A stretch of 64,000 nucleotides of DNA from Thioalkalivibrio sulfidiphilus (GCF_000377945.1 NZ_KB898933.1:7482-71481), one strand, 5' to 3'. Counted from the first letter of the stretch, positions 10,110 to 18,771 are shown. A program made the numbers and translations. Notes: a model not told the origin generated them from the sequence alone.

Positions 10110-10804
10110 CAGGGCAATCGGGCCCGCAGGGCATCCCGGTCGAACCACCATTTGCCGCCCACGATGGCGTCCACGATCATGCCGAGCCGCGGGAAGAGCT
10201 TGTCGATGTTGTTGAGCTCGTACATCTCGATCCAGGTCTCCAGGGTCTCCTGGTCCTCGATGCCCCGGTGACGCCGGGCCACCTTGGCGATGATCTGGTT
10301 GGTGAGGAAGGTGAGATTGTCCCGTTCCTTGCCCTCGGTGCGCAGGCCGGCGATGTAGTGGGCCGCCATGGCCGCCACCGCCGCGCCATCGGCATTCTCC
10401 GGGGTCTCCTCCACCACGTGTCCCAGCATGGTCACCGTGGTGTGGGCCTTCACCGGGTAGGTGACCGAGAGCCACACGCCGTGGCCCAGGGCCACGATGG
10501 ATTCCGCCTGCTCCGCCTGGTAGAGCAGCTCGCAGGCCTCCACCGCCTCCTGCCACGCCTCGGCCTCGATCAGCTCGTCCAGCAGCGGACGCACCGTCTC
10601 CCAGACCTCGCCATGGCGCTCCAGTCCCAGGCGCGCCTCCGCCATGTCCAGCAGCAGGTGCACCCGCTCCATGAAGGGGGTGTCCGCCGGCAGGGCGGCG
10701 AGCTTCACCTGCATCTCCGCCAGCTGCTGCTCCATCGCGGCCTGTTCCGCGGCCAGCATACCGGTGAAGGGATTGCCGGGTCGGGTCTCGGGGTTCTGAT
10801 CCAT
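10109..10804 (-). CDS. Conserved hypothetical protein coupled to phosphatase
   Basis: I do not recognise a family. The chosen start at 10804 gives a 231-residue soluble, acidic, largely helical protein (MDQNPETRPGNPFTGMLAAE...). The N-terminal region is heptad-like and Gln/Glu-rich, and a central part (PLLDELIEAEAWQEAVEACELLYQ) suggests helical repeats. There is no signal peptide or membrane segment. Its stop codon overlaps the start of the HCx5R phosphatase, so the two proteins are likely made in fixed ratio. Divergent from the rhodanese gene at 10929. Confidence 0.65.
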   Translation of the reverse strand: MDQNPETRPGNPFTGMLAAEQAAMEQQLAEMQVKLAALPADTPFMERVHLLLDMAEARLGLERHGEVWETVRPLLDELIEAEAWQEAVEACELLYQAEQAESIVALGHGVWLSVTYPVKAHTTVTMLGHVVEETPENADGAAVAAMAAHYIAGLRTEGKERDNLTFLTNQIIAKVARRHRGIEDQETLETWIEMYELNNIDKLFPRLGMIVDAIVGGKWWFDRDALRARLP

Positions 10805-10928
10805 CTTGTCTTGCTCCGGGTGCGCCCGTGGGTCGTAGGGCCAGTGCCCGTGTTGTACCGAAGCCCCGGGGTGATGGCAACCGCCCAATCGGTATACTCA
10901 AGGACCCGACACCGCCCCCGAGGATCCC

Positions 10929-11402
10929 ATGAAGACCTACGAAACTCTCGTCGCCGAGGCCCTGACGGTGGTCCCCGAGATCCTGCCCTGGGACCTGCAG
11001 AGCCGTCTCGAGCAGGCCCCGCCTCCCCTGCTGCTGGACGTGCGCGAGCCCGAGGAATACGCCGCCATGCACATCCCCGGCAGCCTGCACGCACCCCGGG
11101 GCATCCTGGAGGCCGCCGCCCAGTGGGGCTTCGAGGAGACCCTGCCCGAACTGGTCCGGGCGCGGGATTCGGAGGTGGTGGTGATCTGCCGCTCCGGCCG
11201 GCGCAGCGCCCTGGCCGGGCGCACCCTGGTGGAGATGGGCTTCACCCAGGTGCAATCGCTCAAGATGGGCGTGCGCGGCTGGAACGACGACGGCGGTGCG
11301 CTGGAAGATGCCGACGGCAACGAGGTGGACCCGGAACTGGCGGACGAGTACTTCCGGGCGCGGGTGCGGCCGGAGCAGATGGGGCCTGAAGGCAGTGGCT
11401 AG
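10929..11402 (+). CDS. Rhodanese-like sulfurtransferase
   Basis: Single-domain rhodanese of 157 residues. LLLDVREPEEYAAMHIPGSLHAPRG is the substrate-side motif, and VVVICRSGRRSALAG contains the active-site loop CRSGRRS with the persulfide-forming Cys. The domain lies at about 25-125, with a charged C-terminal tail. No signal peptide, so it is probably cytoplasmic sulfane-sulfur transfer. It is one of two short rhodaneses in the first 15 kb, which fits a sulfur-oxidising host. Its stop codon TAG falls inside a heptamer array. Confidence 0.85.
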   Translation: MKTYETLVAEALTVVPEILPWDLQSRLEQAPPPLLLDVREPEEYAAMHIPGSLHAPRGILEAAAQWGFEETLPELVRARDSEVVVICRSGRRSALAGRTLVEMGFTQVQSLKMGVRGWNDDGGALEDADGNEVDPELADEYFRARVRPEQMGPEGSG

Positions 11403-11510
11403 TGGCAAGTCTCAAGTGGCAAGGGAAACCACCCTCACCCCGACCCTCTCCCTGAGGGAGAGGGGGAACGCTTTTTTCCTTGCCACTAGCCACTTGCCAC
11501 TGGCCACTTA
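11395..11510. repeat. Inverted GTGGCAA heptamer arms around a 21-bp palindrome
   Basis: Four direct heptamers (GTGGCTA, GTGGCAA, GTCTCAA, GTGGCAA, then GG) form the left arm at 11395-11424. Their complements at 11478-11510 form the right arm. Between them sits a perfect 21-bp palindrome built on CCCTCTCCCTGAGGGAG at 11444-11464. The stop codons of both convergent genes (rhodanese TAG, MotB-like TAA) lie in the arms. The same compound structure recurs at 37454-37613. Confidence 0.93.
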
Positions 11511-12791
11511 ATTCGGCGCCGATGACAGACGCATCTCGATGCGCCTGTTACGCGAGAAAGCGGCCTCCGTGCTGCCCGCGTCCAGGGGGTGATACTCGCC
11601 GAAACCTGCCGCCGCCAGGCGGCGGGGTGCCACGCCTCGGCTGATCAGGTAATAGACGATGCTCTGGGCCCGGGCGCTGGACAGCTCCCAGTTGGACGGG
11701 AACTGCTCGGTGCGGATGGGACGCCGGTCGGTATGACCTTCCACCATGAGCACCCAGCCGATGTCCCCGGGGATGCGGGCATCGATCTCGCGGATGGTGC
11801 GCGCCACCCGGTCCAGGCGCTCGCGGCCCTCGGGGCCGATCTCCGCCGAGGCGGTCTCGAAGAACAGCTCCGACTGGAAACGGAACCGGTCGCCCACGAT
11901 CTGGATGTCCTCCACGTCCGAGAGTACCTCCCGCAGGCGGCCGAAGAACTCGGACCGGTAGCGGGAGAGTTCCCTCACCTCCTCGGCCAGGGCCAGGTTC
12001 AGGCGCTCGCCCAGATCGGCGATCTCCACCCGCTGGGCCTCGATGGTCTCCTCCCGGGCGCGCAGGGTCTCGTTGAGGCGCGCCAGCTGCTGCTCCAGGT
12101 CCTGCATCTGGCGCCGCAGGGCATCCACCCGGGCCTGGGCGTCGGCGGTGAGGCTGCGCTCCTCGGCCAGGGCGCGGTCCCGCTCCTCGATACCGGCCGC
12201 CAGGTCCTGGATGCGGATCTCCCGGGCCTCGATCTCCCGCTGGGCCAGCAGGGTGGTCTCCTGCGTCTCCGCCAGGCGTGCCTCGAGGGCGCGACTGCGG
12301 TCCCGCAACTGTCCGGCAGCGGCCTGGCTCTCCTCCAGTTCCGAGGCCAGCCGCCCCACCTGGGACTCCAGGTCCTCGCGCAGGCGGCGCAGGGCGTCGA
12401 TGTCCTCCTGCAGGGAGGCGATCTGAAGCAGGCGCGCCTCCAGGGTCTCGGCCTGCTGCCTCAGTTCCGCCTGGCTCTGGTCGACGCTCTGCTGCAGTTG
12501 CTCCCGTTCGGCCAGGGTCACCTGCAGGCGTCCGGTCAGGGCCTGGACACGCTCGCGCAGGTCCTCGGCCTCGGCCTCGCGCATGGACAGGGTCTCGGCC
12601 AGCTCCGTGACCCGGGTCTGCAGGGTCTCCAGGGCCCGGTGGCGCTCGAACAACACGTCGGAGAGGTAGAACTGGGAGACCACGAACAGCATCAGCAGGA
12701 ACACGAACACCAGGACCACCGTGGCGAGCACGTCCACGAAGCCCGGCCAGATGTCGGTGCTACGGCTGCGGCGTCGGCTGGTGCTGATCAT
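11508..12791 (-). CDS. MotB/OmpA-like stator protein with long coiled coil
   Basis: Protein of 427 residues with three parts. One N-terminal membrane helix (about 16-45) starts WPGFVDVLATVV, and Asp20 sits at the position of the proton-binding Asp of MotB. Residues about 50-280 are an almost continuous coiled coil rich in Glu, Arg, Gln and Leu. The C-terminal OmpA/MotB peptidoglycan-binding domain (about 300-420) has EGHTDRRPI and SNWELSSARA. It is predicted to anchor an ion-driven motor to the cell wall. It follows the MotA/TolQ-like gene by 7 bases. No flagellar, tol or tonB gene is nearby. The pair resembles Zorya ZorA/ZorB in layout, but no zorC, zorD or zorE gene is present. Confidence 0.82.
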   Translation of the reverse strand: MISTSRRRSRSTDIWPGFVDVLATVVLVFVFLLMLFVVSQFYLSDVLFERHRALETLQTRVTELAETLSMREAEAEDLRERVQALTGRLQVTLAEREQLQQSVDQSQAELRQQAETLEARLLQIASLQEDIDALRRLREDLESQVGRLASELEESQAAAGQLRDRSRALEARLAETQETTLLAQREIEAREIRIQDLAAGIEERDRALAEERSLTADAQARVDALRRQMQDLEQQLARLNETLRAREETIEAQRVEIADLGERLNLALAEEVRELSRYRSEFFGRLREVLSDVEDIQIVGDRFRFQSELFFETASAEIGPEGRERLDRVARTIREIDARIPGDIGWVLMVEGHTDRRPIRTEQFPSNWELSSARAQSIVYYLISRGVAPRRLAAAGFGEYHPLDAGSTEAAFSRNRRIEMRLSSAPN

Positions 12792-12798
12792 GTCCGGC

Positions 12799-13944
12799 TC
12801 AGTCCCGTCCGCCTTCGCTCACCCGGGCCACGGTGCGGGTGAGCAGCCGGATCTCCTCGCGCAGGGTGTCCACCAGTTCGGATCGCTCGGCCCCGAGGGT
12901 GTCGCGCACCCCGTCGAGACTCTGGGACAGGCGCTGCAGCTGCTCGCGCAGCTGCTGGTCGGTGTCGCTGCGCTCGGACGTGGATGTGGCCAGGGCCTGC
13001 AACACGCCCTGCAGTTCGCCCTGGGTGCGCACCACGCCCAGCAGGGCCTTGTGGTCGCTGCGGGCCTGCTCCGCCAGGGCACCCACTTCGCCGATCAGGG
13101 CCTCCAGGCGCTGATCCGCCGCACGGCGGGTCTCCTCGCCCTTGCTCATGATGCGCTGCAATTTATCCAGGCTGTCGGCGGTCTGCTCCAGCAGGGCCTG
13201 GATGTAGGCGGGCACGCTGCCCTCCCCCTCCGCGACCAGGGCGCCGCTGGACAGGCGCGTCTGGCCTGCCAGCCATTCCTCCAGCTCGTTGTAGAAGCGG
13301 TTCTGGGCATGCCCCGCCTGCAGGTCGATGAAGCCGAGCACCAGGGCGCCGGCCAGGCCGAACAGGGAGGAACTGAAGGCGGTGCCCAGACCCGAGAGCG
13401 GCGCCTCCAGGCCTGCCTGCAGGCCGCGAAAGGCGGTGCCCACGTCCTCGCCGCCCAGGTTCAGGCCGCTGATCACGGCGCTCACCCCGCCCAGGGTGTC
13501 CAGCAGACCCCAGAAGGTGCCCAGCAGGCCCAGGAACACCAGCAGTCCGATGATGTAGCGGGAGATGTCCCGGGATTCATCCAGGCGCGAGCGGATGCCG
13601 TCCAGCAGGGTACGCAGGGAGGTGGTGGAGAGGGTGAACTGCTCGCCATGACGGCCGGTGAGCAGGCGGGCCATGGCTCCCAGCAGGCGGGTGCGGGGCA
13701 GGATGGCGGCATCGGGGGCGTCGGCGCGACGGAACCGCTCGATCCACCGGGCCTCGGGGGCCAGGATCAGCACCTGGCGGTAATTGATCACCAGGCCGGC
13801 CAGGAGCACCAGCAGGATCAGTCCGTTGAACACCGGATTGGCCATGAAGGCCCGGGCCAGGGGCACCGAAAGCACCGCCACCACCAGCGCCACCGCCAGC
13901 AGGAACAGGCTCATCCAGATCAGGGCATTGCGGGTGTTGCGCAT
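12799..13944 (-). CDS. MotA/TolQ/ExbB-like proton channel protein with coiled-coil tail
   Basis: Protein of 381 residues. The ATG at 13944 was chosen over one five codons upstream because GGGAGG lies at ideal spacing. There are two N-terminal membrane helices (7-29, 37-54), a cytoplasmic section, and two channel helices: FLGLLGTFWGLLDTL at about 137-151, and GLGTAFSSSLFGLAG further on, the family signature. A cytoplasmic tail of about 150 residues is predicted as coiled coil. It should form a pentamer around a dimer of the MotB-like protein and couple ion flow to rotation. The long tail is unlike TolQ or ExbB. Co-transcribed with the MotB-like gene. Confidence 0.82.
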   Translation of the reverse strand: MRNTRNALIWMSLFLLAVALVVAVLSVPLARAFMANPVFNGLILLVLLAGLVINYRQVLILAPEARWIERFRRADAPDAAILPRTRLLGAMARLLTGRHGEQFTLSTTSLRTLLDGIRSRLDESRDISRYIIGLLVFLGLLGTFWGLLDTLGGVSAVISGLNLGGEDVGTAFRGLQAGLEAPLSGLGTAFSSSLFGLAGALVLGFIDLQAGHAQNRFYNELEEWLAGQTRLSSGALVAEGEGSVPAYIQALLEQTADSLDKLQRIMSKGEETRRAADQRLEALIGEVGALAEQARSDHKALLGVVRTQGELQGVLQALATSTSERSDTDQQLREQLQRLSQSLDGVRDTLGAERSELVDTLREEIRLLTRTVARVSEGGRD

Positions 13945-14025
13945 GACACCTCCCGGCACAATCCATGGAACCGTCTGGGAGGGTAACCGCTATTCGGTGT
14001 TCTGATCCACCTCGTGCCGGATCTA

Positions 14026-14138
14026 TAACCGCGACGCAAAGGCGCAAAGGCGCGAAGTACCGCAAAAAGGCTTCTTGAATACATTCAAAATCATTTCTTT
14101 GCGTACCTATGCGTCTTTGCGCCTTTGCGTCGCGGTTA
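14026..14138. repeat. Inverted octamer element, CGCAAAGG family
   Basis: The left arm (14026-14060) begins TAACCGCGACGCAAAGG and repeats CGCAAAGG with period 8. The right arm (14103-14138) is its near-perfect complement, ending in CGTCGCGGTTA. The 42-bp loop is AT-rich. It lies between two co-directional minus-strand genes (rhodanese and the MotA-like gene) and can form a hairpin of about 35 bp. Confidence 0.9.
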
Positions 14139-14147
14139 CGAAGTAAC

Positions 14148-14525
14148 TCAGCAGGCCTCCGGGGACTTCTGCACCGGCTGGCCCTTGGAGACCCAGCCCT
14201 CGAAGCCGCCGGCGAGCGAGGTAAGCTTGCCGAAGCCCATGCGCTGCAGGGCAACGCAGGCGAGCGCGGCGCGGCCGCCGGTGCGGCAGTAGACCAGGAT
14301 CTCGGCATTGGGGTCCTTGAGCACCGGGTGCTCGCCCACCTTGAACTCCAGCACGCCCCTGGGCACGTTCACCGCGCCGGGCAGATGCCCCTGCTCGAAT
14401 TCACCCGGCTCGCGCACGTCCAGCACGATCGCGTCCTTCTCCATCAGCGCGTAGGCGCCGTCGTGATCGGTCTCCCGGATCTGCTGCCTGGCCTCGGCCA
14501 CCAGTTGCTGTGCGGTCATGGACAT
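14148..14525 (-). CDS. Rhodanese-like sulfurtransferase
   Basis: Protein of 125 residues. The ATG at 14525 follows a GGGGG-containing ribosome site; a second ATG two codons on is possible. The rhodanese fold has IVLDVREPGEFEQGHLPGAVNVPRG and the active loop VYCRTGGRAALA, with the catalytic Cys in CRTGGR. It shares a DVREP-E-GHLPGA layout with the rhodanese at 10929 but is not a close copy. Cytoplasmic. Repeat elements flank it on both sides, so it is probably its own transcription unit. Confidence 0.85.
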   Translation of the reverse strand: MSMTAQQLVAEARQQIRETDHDGAYALMEKDAIVLDVREPGEFEQGHLPGAVNVPRGVLEFKVGEHPVLKDPNAEILVYCRTGGRAALACVALQRMGFGKLTSLAGGFEGWVSKGQPVQKSPEAC

Positions 14526-14543
14526 GGATAAAACCCCCTTTTT

Positions 14544-14657
14544 GAAGTACGAAGTGTGAATTGGGAAATGGGAAGGAAAGTGCAAAGTGAGAATTGGGAA
14601 GGGAGTTACTGAGTGCCTTTACTTCCCACTTCCCAATTCCCACTTCCCACTTCCCAG
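14544..14657. repeat. Inverted heptamer element, AGTGGGA family
   Basis: The left arm (14544-14603) contains the units AGTACGA, AGTGTGA, ATTGGGA, AATGGGA and then a second short run. The right arm (14621-14657), read on the minus strand, repeats AAGTGGG and AATTGGG. It separates pmbA from the downstream rhodanese gene and abuts the rhodanese ribosome-binding region. Unit order resembles the elements at 2668 and 26068. Confidence 0.88.
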
Positions 14658-14659
14658 TT

Positions 14660-16003
14660 TTATTCACCCGCCACCGTCACCTGTTCGAGCAGCAGCGAAC
14701 CGGTGCGGATATTACCGTTGACGTTTACGTCGCGTCCCACGGCCTGGATGCCTTTCAGGAGTTGCCTGAGGTTACCGGCAACCGTGATCTCCTCCACGGG
14801 ATAGGCGATCTCGCCGTTCTCCACCCAGAAGCCAGCGGCGCCCCGGGAGTAGTCACCGGTGACCAGGTTGATGCCGTGGCCGATGAGCTCGGTCACCAGC
14901 AGGCCGGTACCCAGGGTGCGGATGAGATCATCCAGGTCCTGCTCGCCGGGCTCGATGGTGAGGTTGTGCACGCCGCCGGCGTTGCCGGTGGTGGTCATGC
15001 CCAGCTTACGGGCCGAGTAGCTGTCCAGCACGTAACCCTGCAGCACGCCGCCGGTGACCAGGTCACGGGGCCGGGTGGCCACGCCCTCGCTGTCGAAGGG
15101 CACGCTGCCCAGCGCGCCGGGCAGGTGGGGCTGTTCGTGGATGCGCACGAAGTCCGGGAACACCGACTGACCCAGGGCATCCACCAGGAAACTGGCCTTG
15201 CGGTACAGGGCGCCGCCACGCACGGCACCGACGAAATGCCCGATCAGGGAACGGGCCATCTCCGGCACGTAGATGGCCGGACACTGGCGGGTGGTGAGGC
15301 GCCGCCCGCCCAGGCGGCGCACGGCACGCCGGGCCGCCTCGCGGCCCACCGCCTCCGGGCTTTCAAGCGCGGCAGGGTCCCGGGCCACGGAATACCAGTA
15401 GTCCCGCTGCATCCCCTGCTCGTCCGCGGCCACCACGGAGCAGCTCAGGGAATGACGGGTGCCCGTGTAGGCACCGAGGAAGCCGTGGCTGTTGCCGTAC
15501 ACCGCCATGCCGCGCATGGTGTTGGTCGAGGCACCCTCGGAGTTGATGATGCGCGCGTCGAATTCCCGGGCCGTGGCCTCGCAGGCGCGGGCCAGTTCGA
15601 TGGCGTGTTCCACGGACAGATCCCAGGGATGATCCAGGTCCAGGTCCGGCCAGTCCTTCGCCATGAGTGCCGGGTCGGCGAGACCGGCGCAGCTGTCCTC
15701 CGCCGTGTAGCGGGCGATGCGGCAGGCCGCCTGCACCGCCTCGCGCAGGGCCTGCGGCGCCAGGTCCGAGGTGCTGGCCGTGCCCTTGCGCTGGCCGAAG
15801 TAGACCGTGATGGCCACGCCCTGGTCCTTGTGGTGCTCCAGGGTCTCCACCTCGCCCAGGCGCACGTTCACGGACAGCCCGAGGTCATTGCTGGCCGCCG
15901 CCTCGGCGCTGCTCGCGCCCGCCTTGCGGGCCTCGTCCAGCATCTGCTCGACAATGGACTCCATGGTCTGCTGATCCCTGGGAAGGGCCTGAATCGCTGT
16001 CAT
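14660..16003 (-). CDS. pmbA: Metalloprotease subunit PmbA/TldE
   Basis: Non-catalytic partner of TldD in the TldD/TldE protease, which cleaves unfolded peptides such as microcin B17 precursor and CcdA. Protein of 447 residues from the ATG at 16003, with AGGA upstream. Landmarks are SVNVRLGEVETLEHHKDQGVAITVYFGQRKGTASTSD, FDARIINSEGAS, and the C-terminal GDYSRGAAGFWVENGEIAYPVEEITVAGN. As expected for TldE, no HExxxH motif is seen. tldD lies 1.2 kb away on the same strand, separated by darP and a small gene. Confidence 0.95.
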   Translation of the reverse strand: MTAIQALPRDQQTMESIVEQMLDEARKAGASSAEAAASNDLGLSVNVRLGEVETLEHHKDQGVAITVYFGQRKGTASTSDLAPQALREAVQAACRIARYTAEDSCAGLADPALMAKDWPDLDLDHPWDLSVEHAIELARACEATAREFDARIINSEGASTNTMRGMAVYGNSHGFLGAYTGTRHSLSCSVVAADEQGMQRDYWYSVARDPAALESPEAVGREAARRAVRRLGGRRLTTRQCPAIYVPEMARSLIGHFVGAVRGGALYRKASFLVDALGQSVFPDFVRIHEQPHLPGALGSVPFDSEGVATRPRDLVTGGVLQGYVLDSYSARKLGMTTTGNAGGVHNLTIEPGEQDLDDLIRTLGTGLLVTELIGHGINLVTGDYSRGAAGFWVENGEIAYPVEEITVAGNLRQLLKGIQAVGRDVNVNGNIRTGSLLLEQVTVAGE

Positions 16004-16130
16004 GTGTTTTCCTGAGTCTGTATCGGATCCGGATCGCGACCCGGTCCTGAATTTCAATGTAAGATCGATGTGTGCGTCACAAGCCACGCAGGAACGCCGA
16101 ATCAAGCGAAGCTATGTTCAAGGCGCTTTT

Positions 16131-16175
16131 CTTAGCGCTCTCCGCGAACCCTCTGCGCCCTCTGCGTTTCCGCTG
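16131..16175. repeat. Single arm of a CGCAGAGG-type array
   Basis: Tandem units of about 9 bp (CTCTGCGCC, CTCTGCGTT and degenerate relatives) occur in the divergent gap between pmbA and darP, just upstream of the darP start. The left counterpart at about 16083-16112 is strongly degenerate, so this appears to be a decayed or half element. Confidence 0.6.
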
Positions 16176-16185
16176 TTGAATTTCC

Positions 16186-16704
16186 ATGATCCAGTTCGAG
16201 GCACCCGTGTACGAAGACGACGACGAACACTACATCAGCCGCAACCAGCTCAAGCGCGAGGCCGAGGAGGCCCAGGCCCTGGGCGAACGGCTGATCACGC
16301 TCAAGGAAACGGAGCTCGCGGCCCTGGATCTGCCCGAGCCCCTGCTGGAGGCTATCCGCGCGGCGCGCAACATCCGCCAGCACGGCGCCCTGCGTCGTCA
16401 GCGCCAGTACATCGGCAAGCTGATGCGCAAGATCGACATCGAGCCGATCCGCGCCGCCCTGACCGAACGGGAACAGGACCGTCACCGTGACGCCCGGGCC
16501 TTCAAGGCCCTGGAGGCCTGGCGCGAGCGCCTGCTCAAGGAAGACGACAAGGCCCTGAACGCCTGGCTGGCCGAGCATCCGGAGAGCGATGCCGCAACCC
16601 TGCGGGATTTCATCGACACCGCCCGCAACGCCCCCAACGCCGCGGCTAGAAAGACCGCCTCCCGCGCCCTGTTCCGCTACCTGAGCGAGCAGTCAAGTCG
16701 GTAG
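16186..16704 (+). CDS. darP: Ribosome biogenesis factor DarP (YjgA)
   Basis: Protein of 172 residues of the DUF615/YjgA family, which binds late 50S assembly intermediates. An acidic N-terminus is followed by YISRNQLKREAEEAQALGERLITL and the basic, helical block RRQRQYIGKLMRKID at about 65-80. Cytoplasmic. It lies divergent from pmbA, the classic neighbour in gammaproteobacteria. Its upstream region is occupied by a degenerate repeat arm; no strong Shine-Dalgarno is seen. Confidence 0.92.
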   Translation: MIQFEAPVYEDDDEHYISRNQLKREAEEAQALGERLITLKETELAALDLPEPLLEAIRAARNIRQHGALRRQRQYIGKLMRKIDIEPIRAALTEREQDRHRDARAFKALEAWRERLLKEDDKALNAWLAEHPESDAATLRDFIDTARNAPNAAARKTASRALFRYLSEQSSR

Positions 16705-16730
16705 TTCGGGCCTACGTATTTTGTCCTTCC

Positions 16731-16763
16731 CTTGCAACTTGCCACTTGAGACTTGCCACTGCC
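16731..16763. repeat. Half element of CTTGCCA heptamers
   Basis: Four heptamers (CTTGCAA, CTTGCCA, CTTGAGA, CTTGCCA) lie between the convergent darP and a small minus-strand gene. They are the complement of the GTGGCAA family. No inverted partner is seen on the other side. Confidence 0.85.
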
Positions 16764-16764
16764 T

Positions 16765-17028
16765 TCAAGCACTCGCCCCGTGCTTGTTCACCGCCGTGCG
16801 GTTGCCCCAGCGATCCAGGTCATCCACCTGCACGCCGACCCACCAGAGCGGTCCTACGCTGTCGCGGGTGTAACCGCCCACCAGCTGCTGACCCTCGGCC
16901 AGCTTCACATGGGGCATGAAGGCCTCGGCGGCCTCGCGGCTGCGGAACACGTGCCACTGCACCACGTGATCCTTGCCATGGCCTTCCGGCAGGGCCAGTT
17001 CATGGGCCAGAAAGTCTTCGTCGACCAT
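16765..17028 (-). CDS. Small conserved protein of unknown function
   Basis: Protein of 87 residues whose start is set by a textbook AGGAGGT seven bases before the ATG at 17028; an upstream extension in frame has no support. The sequence (FLAHELALPEGHGKDHVVQWHV..., ending TAVNKHGASA) is soluble and contains several Trp and His. The pattern VVQWHVFRSREAAEAFMPHVK recalls dimeric alpha-beta barrel monooxygenase-like proteins, but the resemblance is weak. Its C-terminal codons border a heptamer array. Cytoplasmic; role unknown. Confidence 0.6.
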   Translation of the reverse strand: MVDEDFLAHELALPEGHGKDHVVQWHVFRSREAAEAFMPHVKLAEGQQLVGGYTRDSVGPLWWVGVQVDDLDRWGNRTAVNKHGASA

Positions 17029-17097
17029 AGTCACCTCCTGTTGTCTGTCGTGTCTTTCCTGAAAATCTGTCTTCGATTCGTTGATCATTGAAAGCAT

Positions 17098-17193
17098 AAC
17101 CGCAAAGAACGCCAAGGGATGCGCGAAGGTCTCGAAGGTTTTCACCATGAATCTCTATGTACCCTCTGCGTCTTTGCGCCTTTGCGTTGAAGC
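17098..17193. repeat. Inverted octamer element, ACGCAAAG family
   Basis: The left arm (17098-17139) contains CGCAAAGA, ACGCCAAG and degenerate copies. The right arm (17159-17193) has TCTGCGTC, TTTGCGCC and TTTGCGTT. It lies in the gap between tldD and the downstream small gene. Same family as the elements at 14026, 36192 and 43686. Confidence 0.82.
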
Positions 17194-17202
17194 TTTTGGC
17201 CT

Positions 17203-18648
17203 TTAAGTGCTCGTGCCGCCCACGGTAAGACCGTCCACCTTGAGCGTCGGCTGACCCACGCCCACGGGCACGCTCTGGCCGTCCTTGCCGCAGGTGCCGA
17301 CACCGGCGTCGAGCTTCAGGTCGTTGCCCACCATGGACACCCGGGTGAGCACCTCGGGACCGTTGCCGATCAGGGTGGCGCCCTTGACCGGGCGGGTCAC
17401 ACGGCCGTTCTCGATGAGATAGGCCTCCGAGGCGGAGAACACGAACTTGCCGGAGGTGATGTCCACCTGGCCGCCGCCGAAGTTCACCGCGTACAGGCCG
17501 TTCTTGACGCTTTCCAGGATCTCGCCGGGGTCGTGTTCACCGGCCAGCATGTAGGTGTTGGTCATGCGCGGCATGGGTAGGTGGGCGTAGGACTCGCGCC
17601 GGCCGTTGCCGGTGGTGGGCACGCCCATGAGCCGGGCGTTGAGCCGGTCCTGCATGAAGCCGCGCAGCACGCCGTTCTCGATGAGCGTGGTGCACTGGGT
17701 GGGGATGCCCTCGTCGTCCACGTTCAGGGAGCCGCGCCGCCCGGCCAGGGTGCCGTCGTCCACCACGGTCACGCCGGGGCTGGCCACCTGCTGACCGATG
17801 CGGCCGCTGAAGGCGGAGGTCCCCTTGCGGTTGAAGTCCCCTTCCAGACCGTGGCCGACCGCCTCATGCAGCAGCACGCCGGGCCAGCCGGGGCCGAGTA
17901 CCACAGTGAGCGTGCCCGCCGGGGCGTCCACCGCCTCCAGGTTCACCAGGGCCTGGCGCACCGCCTCGCGGGCATAGCCCAGGGCGCGCTCCTCGTCCAG
18001 AAAAAACTCATAGCCGGAGCGTCCGCCGCCGCCGGAGGAGGCCTGCTCCCGGCGCCCGCCCTTGCCTTCCACGATCACGTTCACGTTCAGGCGCACCAGG
18101 GGGCGTACGTCGGCGGCCAGGGTGCCGTCGGTGTTGGCCACCATGATCACCTCGTGCACGCCGTTGAGGCTCACCATCACCTGGCTCACCCGGGGATCGA
18201 GGCGCCGGGCCTCGGCGTCCACCCGGTGCAGCAGGTCGATCTTGGCCTGCTCGTCCAGGGTGGCCAGCGGGTCCAGGGGGGCATAGAGACTGTGGCCGGC
18301 CTGGTCGCGGCGCATGGCCGCGGTGCCGCTCGTGGCCGCGCGGGCGATGGCCCGGGCCGCCGAGGAGGCCTCCAGCAGGGTGGGCATGCGGATGTCGTCG
18401 GAATAGGCGAAACCGGTCTTGTCGCCGCTCAGGGCGCGCACGCCCACGCCCTGCTCGATGTTGTAGCTGCCGTCCTTGACGATGCCGTCCTCCAGGGACC
18501 AGGACTCGTGGCGGGTGAGCTGGAAGTACAGGTCGCCGCCGTCGATGCCCGGCCCCATGAGGCCGCCCAGGACGCGGTCGAGATCGCCCTCGGTGAGGCC
18601 GGCCGGCTCCATGAACTGTTGCTTGGCGATCTGCAGGACTTGGGACAT
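17203..18648 (-). CDS. tldD: Metalloprotease TldD
   Basis: Catalytic subunit of the TldD/TldE zinc protease. Protein of 481 residues of normal length. The zinc-binding motif is [13 protein letters not shown] at about 260-272. Other family blocks are [18 protein letters not shown] near residue 67, [12 protein letters not shown], and the C-terminal [24 protein letters not shown] with its conserved Cys. Cytoplasmic. It is downstream of the nitrilase-like and yhdP genes on the same strand, the standard gammaproteobacterial order. Confidence 0.96.
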   Translation of the reverse strand: MSQVLQIAKQQFMEPAGLTEGDLDRVLGGLMGPGIDGGDLYFQLTRHESWSLEDGIVKDGSYNIEQGVGVRALSGDKTGFAYSDDIRMPTLLEASSAARAIARAATSGTAAMRRDQAGHSLYAPLDPLATLDEQAKIDLLHRVDAEARRLDPRVSQVMVSLNGVHEVIMVANTDGTLAADVRPLVRLNVNVIVEGKGGRREQASSGGGGRSGYEFFLDEERALGYAREAVRQALVNLEAVDAPAGTLTVVLGPGWPGVLLHEAVGHGLEGDFNRKGTSAFSGRIGQQVASPGVTVVDDGTLAGRRGSLNVDDEGIPTQCTTLIENGVLRGFMQDRLNARLMGVPTTGNGRRESYAHLPMPRMTNTYMLAGEHDPGEILESVKNGLYAVNFGGGQVDITSGKFVFSASEAYLIENGRVTRPVKGATLIGNGPEVLTRVSMVGNDLKLDAGVGTCGKDGQSVPVGVGQPTLKVDGLTVGGTST

Positions 18649-18771
18649 GGGAGGGTTGCTCCTTGGGAATGTGGCGAAGCCGGCGCGGGTGTCCGCGCAA
18701 CGGTCTTTAGATCACAGTGGGGCCCCGGCGCGGGCAATTCAACCCGACGGGACCCCGGGGTATTGGCGCGA

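Noticed and set aside
9399-11408. 669-codon fusion of phosphatase with upstream sequence
   Set aside because: The N-terminal two thirds overlap other genes in the wrong frame; the real start overlaps the upstream stop at 10109.
11508-13944. Zorya defence system
   Set aside because: Only the motor pair is present; no zorC/zorD or zorE gene and no defence neighbours. Kept as an orphan motor with a note on resemblance.
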